Below are positions 9,747 to 17,511 of a DNA stretch of 18,770 nucleotides, one piece after another. This DNA comes from Nocardioides sp. GTDB lineage: Bacteria; Actinomycetota; Actinomycetes; Propionibacteriales; Nocardioidaceae. Within the stretch, counting starts at the first letter, position 1; each line of letters opens with the position of its first letter. A program made the position numbers and the translations under genes. The stretch covers positions 1 through 18,770 of the forward strand of contig JAKDNC010000011.1 in assembly GCA_030452025.1 (NCBI GenBank). The letters run 5' to 3'. The notes beneath the pieces are model-generated. The model searched no databases. It saw nothing but the letters and a program-made list of their open reading frames with translations, and was not told the DNA's origin.

Positions 9747-10071
9747 GGAAGATGTGCCGCCTGATCGCTGCCACGTTGGAGAAGATCCGGATACCGAGCA
9801 CGACGATGACGCCGGTCGAGAGCTGCCCTCCGACCCCGAGCTTGTCACCGAGGAAGACGATGGCCGCCGCGATCACGATGTTGCTGAAGAAGGAGACGAC
9901 GAAGACCTTGTCGTCAAATATCCCGTCCAGGAAGGCGCGAAGCGCACCGAAGACCGCGTCCAGCGCGGCCACCACGGCGATCGGGAGGTAGGGCTCCAGC
10001 CACAGCGGCACGTCGGGCTGGAGGAACAGGCCCAGCAGTATGCCGAGCAGAAGTCCGAGAGCTGCGATCAC
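9739..10071 (-). CDS. sbp: Small basic protein, DUF1290 family
   Basis: A 110-residue integral membrane protein with three hydrophobic segments: at the N-terminus (IAALGLLLGILLGLF), in the middle (LPIAVVAALDAVFGALRAFL) and in the C-terminal half (VVSFFSNIVIAAAIVFLG). A short basic end follows (RRHIFHA). The family (Sbp, DUF1290) nearly always lies between DUF881 genes, as here and in Rv1823-Rv1825; its role is unknown. The start GTG 10071 overlaps the TGA of the upstream DUF881 gene as GTGA and has GGAGG 8 bases upstream, so the start is well supported and translation is coupled. Confidence 0.92.
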   Translation of the reverse strand: MIAALGLLLGILLGLFLQPDVPLWLEPYLPIAVVAALDAVFGALRAFLDGIFDDKVFVVSFFSNIVIAAAIVFLGDKLGVGGQLSTGVIVVLGIRIFSNVAAIRRHIFHA

Positions 10072-10916
10072 GGGGTTGCCTCCTTCATCGACGACCTGCT
10101 GGGGATCTCGACCGACCGCAGTTGCGGCCGACGACTCGCGGGGAGCGAGAGATTGTCATCGTTGACCATCTCGAACTCGAAACCAAAAGCGGACTTCAGG
10201 CTCATCCATTCCACACCCCCGGACGTCTCGGCGAACAAGGACTGCATCGTATTCGGGTTTCCGATCGCCAGGACCGTGTACGGCGGCTTCAGCGGGCGGC
10301 TGTTCACGAGGATGGCCGACGCAGCGCTCCGGATCCCGGTGACGCTGGTCAGTCGCTGGCCGTTGATGGAGATCGCCTCGGCACCCGCCGCCCACAGTCC
10401 GTCGACCAACACCGCGAGGTCCTCGTCGCGGATCCTTCCGTCACTGCTGCCGTCAAGGGAGTCGCCAGCCTTGATCCTGACTCCCGGACCAGTCACGGGG
10501 GCGAACCCGGCCACGCCCCGGGTCTCCAGCAGCTTGCCGATGACGCCGTTCTCGGTGGCGGTGAGCTGACTGTCGGTCACAATTAGGTCGGCGTTCTCCG
10601 CTCGCAGGTCCCCGATGCGCTCCTGCTCGGAGCGCAGATCGCTGCGGGCACTGGTGATCTGACGGATCAGCGCCTGCCGCCCTTCCTCGGTCGTGGCCGC
10701 GTTGCGCGAGGTCTGCACCACCGCGATGATGATCATCAGACCGAAGAGCACCGCGACCAGGGCCGCCGTACGCCGTGGACTGTGCTGCACCGCCGGCTCT
10801 CCTGTCGCGGCGCGGCGATCGGCGACGTGCTGGTAGTCACCGTCGAGAGAGTCGGCGGTGATCCGGTTGAGCAACGGTTGGGTGACGTGCTCAGGAAGCT
10901 TGGTCTCCTCAGCCAC
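10068..10916 (-). CDS. DUF881 family membrane-anchored protein (first copy)
   Basis: A 282-residue DUF881 protein, equivalent by order to Rv1823. It has a soluble N-terminus of about 50 residues, one membrane segment (RTAALVAVLFGLMIIIAVV) and a coiled-coil-like stretch rich in charged residues (SARSDLRSEQERIGDLRAEN). The DUF881 domain follows, with VTGPGVRIKAGDSLD and LWAAGAEAISINGQRLT. It shares fold and layout with the downstream DUF881 gene but is clearly diverged, so the duplication is old. The start GTG 10916 overlaps the last codons of the phosphatidyltransferase gene by 8 bases. A longer frame to 11198 is out-of-frame shadow of that gene. No strong Shine-Dalgarno is visible. Confidence 0.87.
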   Translation of the reverse strand: MAEETKLPEHVTQPLLNRITADSLDGDYQHVADRRAATGEPAVQHSPRRTAALVAVLFGLMIIIAVVQTSRNAATTEEGRQALIRQITSARSDLRSEQERIGDLRAENADLIVTDSQLTATENGVIGKLLETRGVAGFAPVTGPGVRIKAGDSLDGSSDGRIRDEDLAVLVDGLWAAGAEAISINGQRLTSVTGIRSAASAILVNSRPLKPPYTVLAIGNPNTMQSLFAETSGGVEWMSLKSAFGFEFEMVNDDNLSLPASRRPQLRSVEIPSRSSMKEATP

Positions 10917-11514
10917 CGTCGAGCACCGGGGCCCTTCGATGGGGGTCCTTGAGCAGCTTGCGGACCTGCCATGCGTAGAGCACCCCGGCCCACCAGTAGA
11001 GCCCGATGCCCCACCAGGCGAACGCCCAGCCGAAGACCTCAGCGAGTGTGCTGACCGCGCCTTCGCCATCACCGAGCAGGAGCAGTGGGAACGCGTACAG
11101 CAGGTTGAACGTCGCCGCCTTCCCGAGGAAGTGAACCGGTAGGGCGCTGTAGCCACGGGTGCGCAGGAACGGCACCAGTCCCCACAGCAGCAGGTCACGC
11201 AGAGGCAACAGCAGCGCCACCCACCAGGGAATGATGTCGCGCATCGCGAGGGCGAGGACCACCGCGAGGATGTAGAGACGGTCGGCGACCGGATCCAGGA
11301 CCTCTCCGAGCGAGGAGAACTGGTCGAGCTTGCGGGCCAGGTAGCCGTCGAGGAAGTCGGTGAACCCCGACAGCATCAGAAGCCCGAGCGCCCACAAGTC
11401 CTCCTCGGGGCCGAGGACCAGCCACAAGAAGACAGGCACGCCGGCCAGACGGGCCATGCTCAGCACGTTGGGCAGGGTCCAGACCCGGTCACTGTTCTGC
11501 CGTCCGTGCTGCAC
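10909..11514 (-). CDS. CDP-alcohol phosphatidyltransferase family protein
   Basis: A 201-residue membrane enzyme that joins a CDP-linked lipid to an alcohol. The CDP-alcohol phosphotransferase signature D-x2-D-G-x2-A-R-x8-G-x3-D-x3-D is complete in DFLDGYLARKL through GEVLDPVADR (about residues 53-79). Several hydrophobic helices flank it (for example VPVFLWLVLG and WWVALLLPLRDLLLWG). By order it matches Rv1822 (pgsA2), annotated as a phosphatidylglycerophosphate synthase type enzyme, but substrate cannot be assigned from sequence alone. The start GTG 11514 gives a normal N-terminus; the ribosome-binding site is weak. It heads the block running through gcvH to the second MerR gene and overlaps the DUF881 gene by 8 bases. 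Confidence 0.92.
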   Translation of the reverse strand: MQHGRQNSDRVWTLPNVLSMARLAGVPVFLWLVLGPEEDLWALGLLMLSGFTDFLDGYLARKLDQFSSLGEVLDPVADRLYILAVVLALAMRDIIPWWVALLLPLRDLLLWGLVPFLRTRGYSALPVHFLGKAATFNLLYAFPLLLLGDGEGAVSTLAEVFGWAFAWWGIGLYWWAGVLYAWQVRKLLKDPHRRAPVLDGG

Positions 11515-11553
11515 GTCTTCTTGCCCAACTCTCCACGATGGATGCCGAAAGTC

Positions 11554-11559
11554 ACCCTA
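11554..11559 (-). promoter_or_regulatory. Candidate -10 box for the phosphatidyltransferase-led block
   Basis: TAGGGT (11559-11554, minus strand) matches TAnnnT in the 63-bp gap after the CNNM gene and would give a 5' leader of about 33 nt. No convincing -35 box is seen. This is the only candidate promoter between the transporter pair and the phosphatidyltransferase. Confidence 0.35.
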
Positions 11560-11577
11560 GGCCATCGGCGGTGGCGC

Positions 11578-12627
11578 TCAGTTCGCCTCGTCCAGGTGGG
11601 CGGCGTCGCGGATCTCCCCGACCAGTTCCTCGAGGACGTCCTCGAGGGTGACCAGACCGAGGGTCGCCCCGTGCTCGTCGACCACGCGGGCCATGTGTGC
11701 ACCCTTGCGTTGGAGGGTCTCCAGGGCATCGTGGAGCACCGCGTCCGGCCGGACGCTGGCGAACGGACGGATCCACTTGTCGTCGACCACGCGGTCACGA
11801 CGATCGGCCGCGGTCTCGAGGACGTCCTTGATGTGCAGGTAACCGATCGGTTCGCCGTCGTCTCCGCAGACCGGGAATCGTGAGTAGCCAGTCGCTGCAC
11901 ATGCTGCCTCGACGTCGGCTGCGGTGCACCCGCGCTCGAGGGTCGAGAGGCCGTCCAGCGGGAGCAGCACCGTCTCCATGCCCCGCTCGGTGAAGCCGAG
12001 TGCGCCAGCCAGCCGGTCGTACTCCTCCGCGGCGATCATGCCCTCGCCTCGCGACTCCTCGACGAGGGCCGCGACCTCCTCCCGCGTGAAGGTGGAGGTG
12101 ACCTCGTCCTTCGGCTCGATCCGCATCAACCGGAGAGTCACGTTGGCAATCGCGTTGAGCCCCACGATGATCGGGTGCAGCATCGTGACGATGGCCATCA
12201 TCGGCGTGCCCAGAAGGATCGCTGCCCGGTCGGGGCCGGCAATCGCGATGTTCTTCGGCACCATCTCCCCCAGCACCACGTGCAGGTAGACCACGATCGC
12301 CATCGCGATGACGAACGCGATCGGGTGCAGGAGCTCGTCCGGAACGGAGATCGTCTCCAACAGCGGCTCGATCAGGTGAGCCACTGCCGGTTCCCCCACG
12401 GCACCGAGCCCCACAGAGCAGATGGTGATGCCGAGCTGAGCCCCGGCCATCACCAGCGAGACGTTCTCCATCGCGCGCAGCGTCGTACGCGCCATCGATG
12501 AGCCGGCCTGGGCACGTGGCTCGATCTGGGTCCGACGCGCCGAGACCAACGCAAACTCGGCGCCGACGAAGAAGGCGTTGAAACCGAGCAGGAGGACGGT
12601 GAGGAGCACCGCAGTCCAGTCACTCAT
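11578..12627 (-). CDS. CNNM/CorC-type transporter (DUF21 plus CBS pair), short form
   Basis: A 349-residue membrane protein of the HlyC/CorC (UPF0053) family, relatives of Mg2+ exporters CorC/CNNM. The N-terminal DUF21 membrane domain covers about residues 1-175, with GAEFALVSARRTQIE, GAQLGITICSVGLG and LGEMVPKNIAIAG. Two CBS domains follow (about 200-340; GYSRFPVCGDDGEPIGYLHI and HMARVVDEHGATLGLVTLED). The C-terminal CorC/HlyC domain present in its neighbour is missing: the protein ends soon after the second CBS domain. The start ATG 12627 overlaps the stop of the neighbouring gene by 8 bases (ATGAGTGA). 'Hemolysin' is a historical label; ion transport or its regulation is more likely. Confidence 0.92.
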   Translation of the reverse strand: MSDWTAVLLTVLLLGFNAFFVGAEFALVSARRTQIEPRAQAGSSMARTTLRAMENVSLVMAGAQLGITICSVGLGAVGEPAVAHLIEPLLETISVPDELLHPIAFVIAMAIVVYLHVVLGEMVPKNIAIAGPDRAAILLGTPMMAIVTMLHPIIVGLNAIANVTLRLMRIEPKDEVTSTFTREEVAALVEESRGEGMIAAEEYDRLAGALGFTERGMETVLLPLDGLSTLERGCTAADVEAACAATGYSRFPVCGDDGEPIGYLHIKDVLETAADRRDRVVDDKWIRPFASVRPDAVLHDALETLQRKGAHMARVVDEHGATLGLVTLEDVLEELVGEIRDAAHLDEAN

Positions 12628-13975
12628 CCGGGACCTCCCCGGTCCGCACGGAGAGTCTGATCCGGTCCACCCGCAGTCCGTCCATGTGCTCGACCTTCAG
12701 GACGGCGTAGTCCGGCGGGAGCTCCTCGTCCTCGTCGTCGAGCTGGAGCGGGAGTGGCACCTCGGTCACATCGCCCGCCACGGGGACTCGACCGAACTCA
12801 CGAAGGACCAGCCCGGCGATGGTGTCGTAGTCCTCGTTGACCGGCAGGTCAATGCCGGTGACGTCCTCGACCTCGTCGGGGCGGAGCAGCCCGGACAGGG
12901 ACCACGAGCCGTCACGGCGCTGGCGCGCCCGTGAGCCGAGGCGGTCGTGCTCGTCGGAGATGTCCCCGACGATCTCCTCGACGACGTCCTCGAGGGTCAC
13001 GATGCCGGCCTGGCCGCCGTACTCGTCGAGGACTACGGCCATCTGGAACCCGTCGCGGCGCAACAGCGCCAGCAGGGGGTCGAGCTTGAGGGAGTCGGGC
13101 ACCACGATCGCCTTGACCATGATGTGCTTGATCCGCGTGGTCGGGCGCTCGTGCAGGGGAAGGGCGACCGCGTGCTTGACATGGACGGTGCCGACCACGG
13201 CCTCACTGTCGTCGAGCACAGGGAAGCGCGAGTGGCCGGTCTGCCGGGCGAGTTCGATCACCGAGGCGGCCCGGTCGGTCTCCTCGACGCTGGTGGTGCG
13301 CACCCGGGGCGTCATGATCTCCCCCGCGGTGCGCGTGCCGAACTCCACCGAACGCTCCATCAGCTCGGCGGTGCCCTCGTCGAGAGTGCCCTGGTCGGCG
13401 GAGCGCGAGATCAGCGAGGCGAGCTCGTTGGAGCTGCGCGCTGACCGGAGCTCCTCTTGCGGTTCGATTCCCATGCGTCGGACCAGGGTGTTGGCCGAGC
13501 CGTTGAGGAACTTGATGGGGATCTTGTTGATCGCGGTGAAGACGCGCTGGAACCCCGCGGTCGCCTTGGCGGTCTGCAGGGGCATGGCGATCGCGAGGTT
13601 CTTCGGGACCAGCTCGCCGTAGATCATGGTCATCGCCGTGCTGATCACCAGCGCGATGCCGATCGCGACCGGATGCACCGCCCCCGAGGGTACGCCGGCC
13701 GAGGCGAGGGGGTCCCGGATCAGGCTGGCGATGGCCGGTTCGGCGAGGAAACCGATCGCCAGATTGGTCACGGTGATTCCGACCTGGGCGCCGGAGAGCT
13801 GGGTCGAGAGATGCTTGAGGGCCTTCTGCACTCCGACCGCTCTGCCGTCACCGTCGGCCACCGCGCGGTCGACCGCCCGGCGATCCACGGTGACGAGCGC
13901 GAACTCCGCGGCCACGAAGACGCCGCAGGCAAGCACGAGCAGGATCGCGGCCCCGAGGAGCAGCAGTTCGATCAT
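12620..13975 (-). CDS. CNNM/CorC-type transporter (DUF21, CBS pair, CorC/HlyC domain), full form
   Basis: A 451-residue paralogue of the downstream gene. It has a DUF21 membrane domain (about 1-195, with AEFALVTVDRRAVDRA, GAQVGITVTNLAIGFLAEP and YGELVPKNLAIAMP) and a CBS pair (about 215-340, with TGHSRFPVLDDSEAVVGTVH and QMAVVLDEYGGQAGIVTLED). The CorC/HlyC C-terminal domain (about 355-440) has LLRPDEVEDVTGIDLP and YDTIAGLVLREFGRVP. The family is tied to Mg2+ or related divalent cation efflux at the cytoplasmic membrane. The start ATG 13975 has a purine-rich GGGGGAGAG site about 6 bases upstream. The two genes form one operon; the paired proteins may act together. Confidence 0.93.
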   Translation of the reverse strand: MIELLLLGAAILLVLACGVFVAAEFALVTVDRRAVDRAVADGDGRAVGVQKALKHLSTQLSGAQVGITVTNLAIGFLAEPAIASLIRDPLASAGVPSGAVHPVAIGIALVISTAMTMIYGELVPKNLAIAMPLQTAKATAGFQRVFTAINKIPIKFLNGSANTLVRRMGIEPQEELRSARSSNELASLISRSADQGTLDEGTAELMERSVEFGTRTAGEIMTPRVRTTSVEETDRAASVIELARQTGHSRFPVLDDSEAVVGTVHVKHAVALPLHERPTTRIKHIMVKAIVVPDSLKLDPLLALLRRDGFQMAVVLDEYGGQAGIVTLEDVVEEIVGDISDEHDRLGSRARQRRDGSWSLSGLLRPDEVEDVTGIDLPVNEDYDTIAGLVLREFGRVPVAGDVTEVPLPLQLDDEDEELPPDYAVLKVEHMDGLRVDRIRLSVRTGEVPDE

Positions 13976-14180
13976 CGGTGCTCTCCCCCACTCAGGCCGG
14001 GATCAACGAGCAAGGGACTTTGAGGACCGTCCATGAGGGTGTGCGTCATCCATCATCTGTTGGGGTGGGTACAGCGCAGAAGACTACCGAACAACGCACG
14101 GACCCGGTGAGTTCAGGCCATCAGAACCAGGAGTGGCGCTCCTGGGAGGCTGGGCCAGGCACCGGCCCCGGAGCGGTGGA
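13976..14180. other. Intergenic region between icmF and the transporter pair
   Basis: This 205-bp gap holds no convincing gene. On the minus strand it contains the icmF terminator candidate (14127-14145). A weak possible promoter (TTGTTC, 17 bp, TACCCA, near 14085-14055) and the ribosome-binding site of the full-length transporter gene follow. Confidence 0.5.
14127..14145 (-). terminator. Hairpin after icmF, terminator-like
   Basis: CCAGGAG-TGGCG-CTCCTGG forms a perfect 7-bp stem with a 5-base loop, 36 bases past the icmF stop in the direction of transcription. There is no U tract, as in many actinobacterial terminators. Confidence 0.5.
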
Positions 14181-17100
14181 TCACACGTTCCTGCGGTACT
14201 GCCCGCCCACCTCGAAGAAGGCCTCGGTCACCTGCTGCAGTGAGCACACCCGCGCGGCGTCCATCAGGACGGCGAAGACGTTCTCACCGGAGATCGCTGC
14301 TTCCTTGAGCCGGGCAATGGCCTCCGCGGCGTCGGTGCGGTGGGTCTTCTGGAAGGAGTGCACCCGGTCCAGCTGGGACTTCTTCTCCGCCTCGGTGGCG
14401 CGTGCCAGCTCCACGGTGTGTTCCTCCTCCTCGGCGTTCGCCGGGCGACGGAATGTGTTCACACCCACGATCGGGAGGCTGCCGTCGTGCTTGCGGTGCT
14501 CGTAGAGCATCGACTCGTCCTGGATCCGGCCACGCTGGTAGCCGGTCTCCATCGCGCCGAGCACGCCACCGCGCTCGTTGATCCGATCGAACTCCTCGAG
14601 CACGGCTGCCTCGACCATGTCGGTCAGCTCGTCGATGATGAACGAGCCCTGGAGCGGGTTTTCGTTCATCGCCAGGCCCCACTCCTTGTTGATGATCATC
14701 TGGATCGCCAACGCACGGCGGACCGAGTCCTCGCTGGGCGTGGTGACCGCCTCGTCGAAGGCGTTGGTGTGCAGGGAGTTGGCGTTGTCATAGATCGCGA
14801 TCAGTGCCTGGAGCGTCGTACGAATGTCGTTGAAGTCCATTTCCTGCGCGTGCAGCGACCGGCCCGAGGTCTGGACGTGGTACTTCAGCTTCTGCGACCG
14901 CTCGTTGGCGCCGTACTTCTCCTTCATGGCGACCGCCCAGATCCGGCGTGCGACGCGACCGATGACGGAGTACTCCGGGTCCATGCCGTTGGAGAAGAAG
15001 AAGGACAGGTTCGGCGCGAAGTCGTCGATGTCCATGCCGCGAGCAAGGTACGCCTCGACGTAGGTGAAGCCGTTGGCCAGCGTGAACGCCAGCTGGCTGA
15101 TCGGGTTCGCCCCGGCCTCGGCGATGTGGTAGCCGGAGATGGAGACCGAGTAGAAGTTGCGGATCTGGTTCTCGATGAACCACTCCTGGATGTCGGCCAT
15201 CATCCGCAGGCTGAACTCGGTGGAGAACAGGCAGGTGTTCTGCCCCTGGTCCTCCTTGAGGATGTCGGCCTGGACGGTGCCGCGGACGTTCGCCAGGGCG
15301 TACGCCGCCAGTTGGGCGGACTCCTCCTCGCCGGGCTCGCGTCCCTTCTCCTCGCGGAAGGCGTCCATCTGCTGGTCGATGACTGTGTTCAGGAAGAACG
15401 CAAGCACCGTCGGCGCCGGCCCGTTGATGGTCATCGAGACCGACGTCATCGGCGAGGAGAGGTCGAAGCCGTCGTAGAGCACCTTCATGTCGTCGAGCGT
15501 CGCGACCGAGACGCCCGAGGTGCCGACCTTGCCATAGACGTCGGGGCGCGGGTCGGGGTCGCGACCATAGAGCGTCACCGAGTCGAACGCAGTCGAGAGG
15601 CGGGTGGCCTCGCCGTCCTCGGAGAGGATCTTGAAGCGCCGGTTGGTGCGGGCCGGGTCGCCCTCGCCGGCGAACATGCGGGCGGGGTCCTCGCCGTCAC
15701 GCTTGAAGGAGAAGACGCCGGCGGCGTAAGGGAAGTGGCCGGGCAGGTTCTCGCGGCGCCAGTAGCGCACCAACTCACCATGTTCGGTGAAACGCGGCAA
15801 GGCGACGCGGGAGATCTTGTTGCCCGAGAGCGACTCGCGAGTCAACTTGGTGTGGATCTCCTTGTCGCGGACCCTCACCACCTGCTCGTCGCCGGAGTAG
15901 GACTCGACGACGGCCGGCCAGTTGGCGATCTGTTCGGCGAGCTCGTGGGGCATGTCCTTGCGCGCCTTCCCGAGCAGCTCGGAGACGTCCTGTGACTCGG
16001 GAAGCTCTTCGGCGACTGCCTCGACTCGCTGCACACGGCACGCGGCAGCGACCAGCTTTTCGGTCTCCGCGTGGTAATTGCGCACCGTCTCGGTGATCTC
16101 GGTGAGGTAGCGGACACGATTGGTAGGGACGACCTGAGCGATGCCCGAGGAGTGGCGTACGTCGACCCGGGGCAGGACTCCTTCGCCGATCGGGAGGCCG
16201 TGCTCTCCGAGGGACCCCAGGAGGTGCTGGTAGAGCGCGGTGACGCCGTCGTCGTTGAACGTGGCGGCCGAGGTGCCGTAGACGGGCATGTCCTCGGGCG
16301 ACGTACCGAACGCCTCACGGTTGCGGACCAGCTGGCGGCCCACGTCGCGCAGCGCATCCATGGCGCCGCGGCGTTCGAACTTGTTGATCGCGATGGTGTC
16401 GGCGAAGTCGAGCATGTCGATCTTCTCCAGCTGCGAGGCGGCACCGAACTCGGGCGTCATCACATACATCGACGAGTCGACGTAGGGCAGGACGCCCGCG
16501 TCACCCTGGCCGATGCCGGGAGTCTCGACGATGACGAGGTCGTTGCCCGCGGCCTTGAGGATTGCGATGACGTCAGCCAGACCGTCCGGGATCTCGTGGT
16601 TGCCCCGGGTGGCCAGGGAACGGAACATGGTGCGTTCGCCGTCGAGTGCGTTCATCCGGATGCGGTCACCCAACAGGGCCCCGCCACCACGACGACGGGT
16701 CGGGTCCACGGCGATCACGGCGATCCGGAGCTTGTCCTCCTGGTCGACGCGAAATCGGCGGACCAACTCGTCGGTGAGGCTCGACTTCCCCGAGCCACCG
16801 GTGCCGGTGATGCCCAGGACGGGAACGGTGCGGGCGTCGGCCGCCGCGTGGATCTCGGTGCGCAGGGACTCGGGCAGCTCGCCGAGCTCGGCGCCGGTCA
16901 GTGCCCGGGCCACGGCGAAGCGGTCGCCGCCGATGACTGCCTCGGAGGTCACCCCCTTGAGCTTCCAGAGATCGACGTCGCAGTCCTTGATCATCGAGTT
17001 GATCATCCCGACCAGGCCCATGGACTGGCCGTCCTCGGGCGAGAAGATCTTGACACCGTGCTTCGCGAGGCGAGCGATCTCTTCGGGGACGATCACGCCG

Positions 17101-17420
17101 CCCCCGCCGCCGTACACCTTGATGTGTCCGGCGCCACGCTCCTTGAGCGACTCGACGAGATACTCGAAGTACTCGACGTGACCACCTTGGTAGGACGAGA
17201 CGGCAACGCCCTGCACGTCCTCCTCGATGGCGGCGTCGACAACCTCGGAGACTGCACGGTTGTGACCGAGGTGGATCACCTCGGCGCCCTGCGACTGCAG
17301 GATCCGCCGCATGATGTTGATCGATGCATCATGGCCGTCGAAGAGGCTCGACGCGGTCACGAAACGGACCGGGTTCGACGGTTTGTGCAGTGAGTTCGAG
17401 GTGTCGACTGACTTGCTCAC
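14181..17420 (-). CDS. icmF: Fused isobutyryl-CoA mutase, adenosylcobalamin-dependent (IcmF)
   Basis: A 1079-residue enzyme that interconverts isobutyryl-CoA and n-butyryl-CoA with adenosylcobalamin in the cytoplasm. Domains in order: B12-binding domain (about 18-150) with the cobalt-ligand His30 in LFDGHDASIN; a MeaB-like G-protein chaperone domain (about 195-430) with P-loop GTGGSGKSS (K212), ETPGIGQGD and NKFE; and the mutase barrel (about 540-1060). Substrate residues fit IcmF and not methylmalonyl-CoA mutase: F583 (RMFAGEG) where that enzyme has Tyr89, and Q727 (DQGQNTC) where it has Arg207. The length is normal for the fusion. The start is GTG 17420 with GGAG 5 bases upstream. The leader carries tandem palindromes and a terminator-like hairpin. 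A BtuF-like gene lies directly upstream. Confidence 0.96.
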   Translation of the reverse strand: MSKSVDTSNSLHKPSNPVRFVTASSLFDGHDASINIMRRILQSQGAEVIHLGHNRAVSEVVDAAIEEDVQGVAVSSYQGGHVEYFEYLVESLKERGAGHIKVYGGGGGVIVPEEIARLAKHGVKIFSPEDGQSMGLVGMINSMIKDCDVDLWKLKGVTSEAVIGGDRFAVARALTGAELGELPESLRTEIHAAADARTVPVLGITGTGGSGKSSLTDELVRRFRVDQEDKLRIAVIAVDPTRRRGGGALLGDRIRMNALDGERTMFRSLATRGNHEIPDGLADVIAILKAAGNDLVIVETPGIGQGDAGVLPYVDSSMYVMTPEFGAASQLEKIDMLDFADTIAINKFERRGAMDALRDVGRQLVRNREAFGTSPEDMPVYGTSAATFNDDGVTALYQHLLGSLGEHGLPIGEGVLPRVDVRHSSGIAQVVPTNRVRYLTEITETVRNYHAETEKLVAAACRVQRVEAVAEELPESQDVSELLGKARKDMPHELAEQIANWPAVVESYSGDEQVVRVRDKEIHTKLTRESLSGNKISRVALPRFTEHGELVRYWRRENLPGHFPYAAGVFSFKRDGEDPARMFAGEGDPARTNRRFKILSEDGEATRLSTAFDSVTLYGRDPDPRPDVYGKVGTSGVSVATLDDMKVLYDGFDLSSPMTSVSMTINGPAPTVLAFFLNTVIDQQMDAFREEKGREPGEEESAQLAAYALANVRGTVQADILKEDQGQNTCLFSTEFSLRMMADIQEWFIENQIRNFYSVSISGYHIAEAGANPISQLAFTLANGFTYVEAYLARGMDIDDFAPNLSFFFSNGMDPEYSVIGRVARRIWAVAMKEKYGANERSQKLKYHVQTSGRSLHAQEMDFNDIRTTLQALIAIYDNANSLHTNAFDEAVTTPSEDSVRRALAIQMIINKEWGLAMNENPLQGSFIIDELTDMVEAAVLEEFDRINERGGVLGAMETGYQRGRIQDESMLYEHRKHDGSLPIVGVNTFRRPANAEEEEHTVELARATEAEKKSQLDRVHSFQKTHRTDAAEAIARLKEAAISGENVFAVLMDAARVCSLQQVTEAFFEVGGQYRRNV

Positions 17421-17429
17421 GAGTGCTCC

Positions 17430-17453
17430 AAAAAAGTGGCCGGTGACCCGGCC
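17430..17453 (-). terminator. Intrinsic terminator/attenuator in the icmF leader
   Basis: On the minus strand GGCCGG-GTCA-CCGGCC (17453-17438) is followed by AC and then six T residues (17435-17430), directly abutting the icmF Shine-Dalgarno GGAG (17429-17426). A 6-bp all-GC stem plus U6 is a classic intrinsic terminator. It may end the upstream BtuF-like transcript, but any icmF transcript must also pass through it, since only 9 bases separate it from the icmF GTG. Confidence 0.65.
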
Positions 17454-17463
17454 GCAGGAATTA

Positions 17464-17477
17464 GTAGGACGTCCTAC
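17464..17477. promoter_or_regulatory. Perfect 14-bp palindromic operator upstream of icmF (site 1)
   Basis: GTAGGACGTCCTAC is a perfect palindrome centred at 17470.5, lying at or just upstream of the predicted transcription start of icmF. Its size and symmetry suit a dimeric repressor such as a TetR or MarR family protein, but no such regulator is encoded in the window. Confidence 0.6.
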
Positions 17478-17481
17478 CTAA

Positions 17482-17511
17482 ATAATAGGACATCCAATCA
17501 ATTCCCGGCAA
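17482..17511 (-). promoter_or_regulatory. Candidate icmF promoter
   Basis: TTGCCG (17511-17506) and TATTAT (17487-17482) are 18 bp apart on the minus strand. TATTAT is an unusually AT-rich -10 for this DNA. The -35 lies in the last codons of the upstream gene. The transcript would begin near 17475, giving a leader of about 55 nt that contains site 1 and the attenuator hairpin. Confidence 0.5.
17486..17497. promoter_or_regulatory. Related imperfect palindrome upstream of icmF (site 2)
   Basis: TAGGACATCCAA repeats the TAGGAC-TCC core of site 1 with one change in the centre. The centres of the two sites are 21 bp apart, two helical turns, so two dimers would lie on the same face of the DNA. 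The site overlaps the predicted -10 and spacer and touches the stop of the upstream gene. Confidence 0.5.

Noticed and set aside
10917..11198. Longer N-terminus for the first DUF881 protein
   Set aside because: The extra residues are Ser/Arg/Cys-rich out-of-frame translation of the phosphatidyltransferase gene.
14340..17393. Long plus-strand open frames opposite icmF (14340-15995 and 16071-17393)
   Set aside because: Antisense shadows of high-GC codon use in icmF. They show no recognisable domain and are rich in His/Asp/Val/Gly/Arg, as expected from complementary third-position bias.
14181..17420. Methylmalonyl-CoA mutase assignment
   Set aside because: The Tyr and Arg that bind the substrate carboxylate are replaced by Phe583 and Gln727, and a G-protein domain is fused in the middle, which marks IcmF.
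17421..17497. Cobalamin riboswitch upstream of icmF
   Set aside because: The leader is only about 55-77 nt and lacks the B12-box; just the palindromes and a terminator hairpin are seen.
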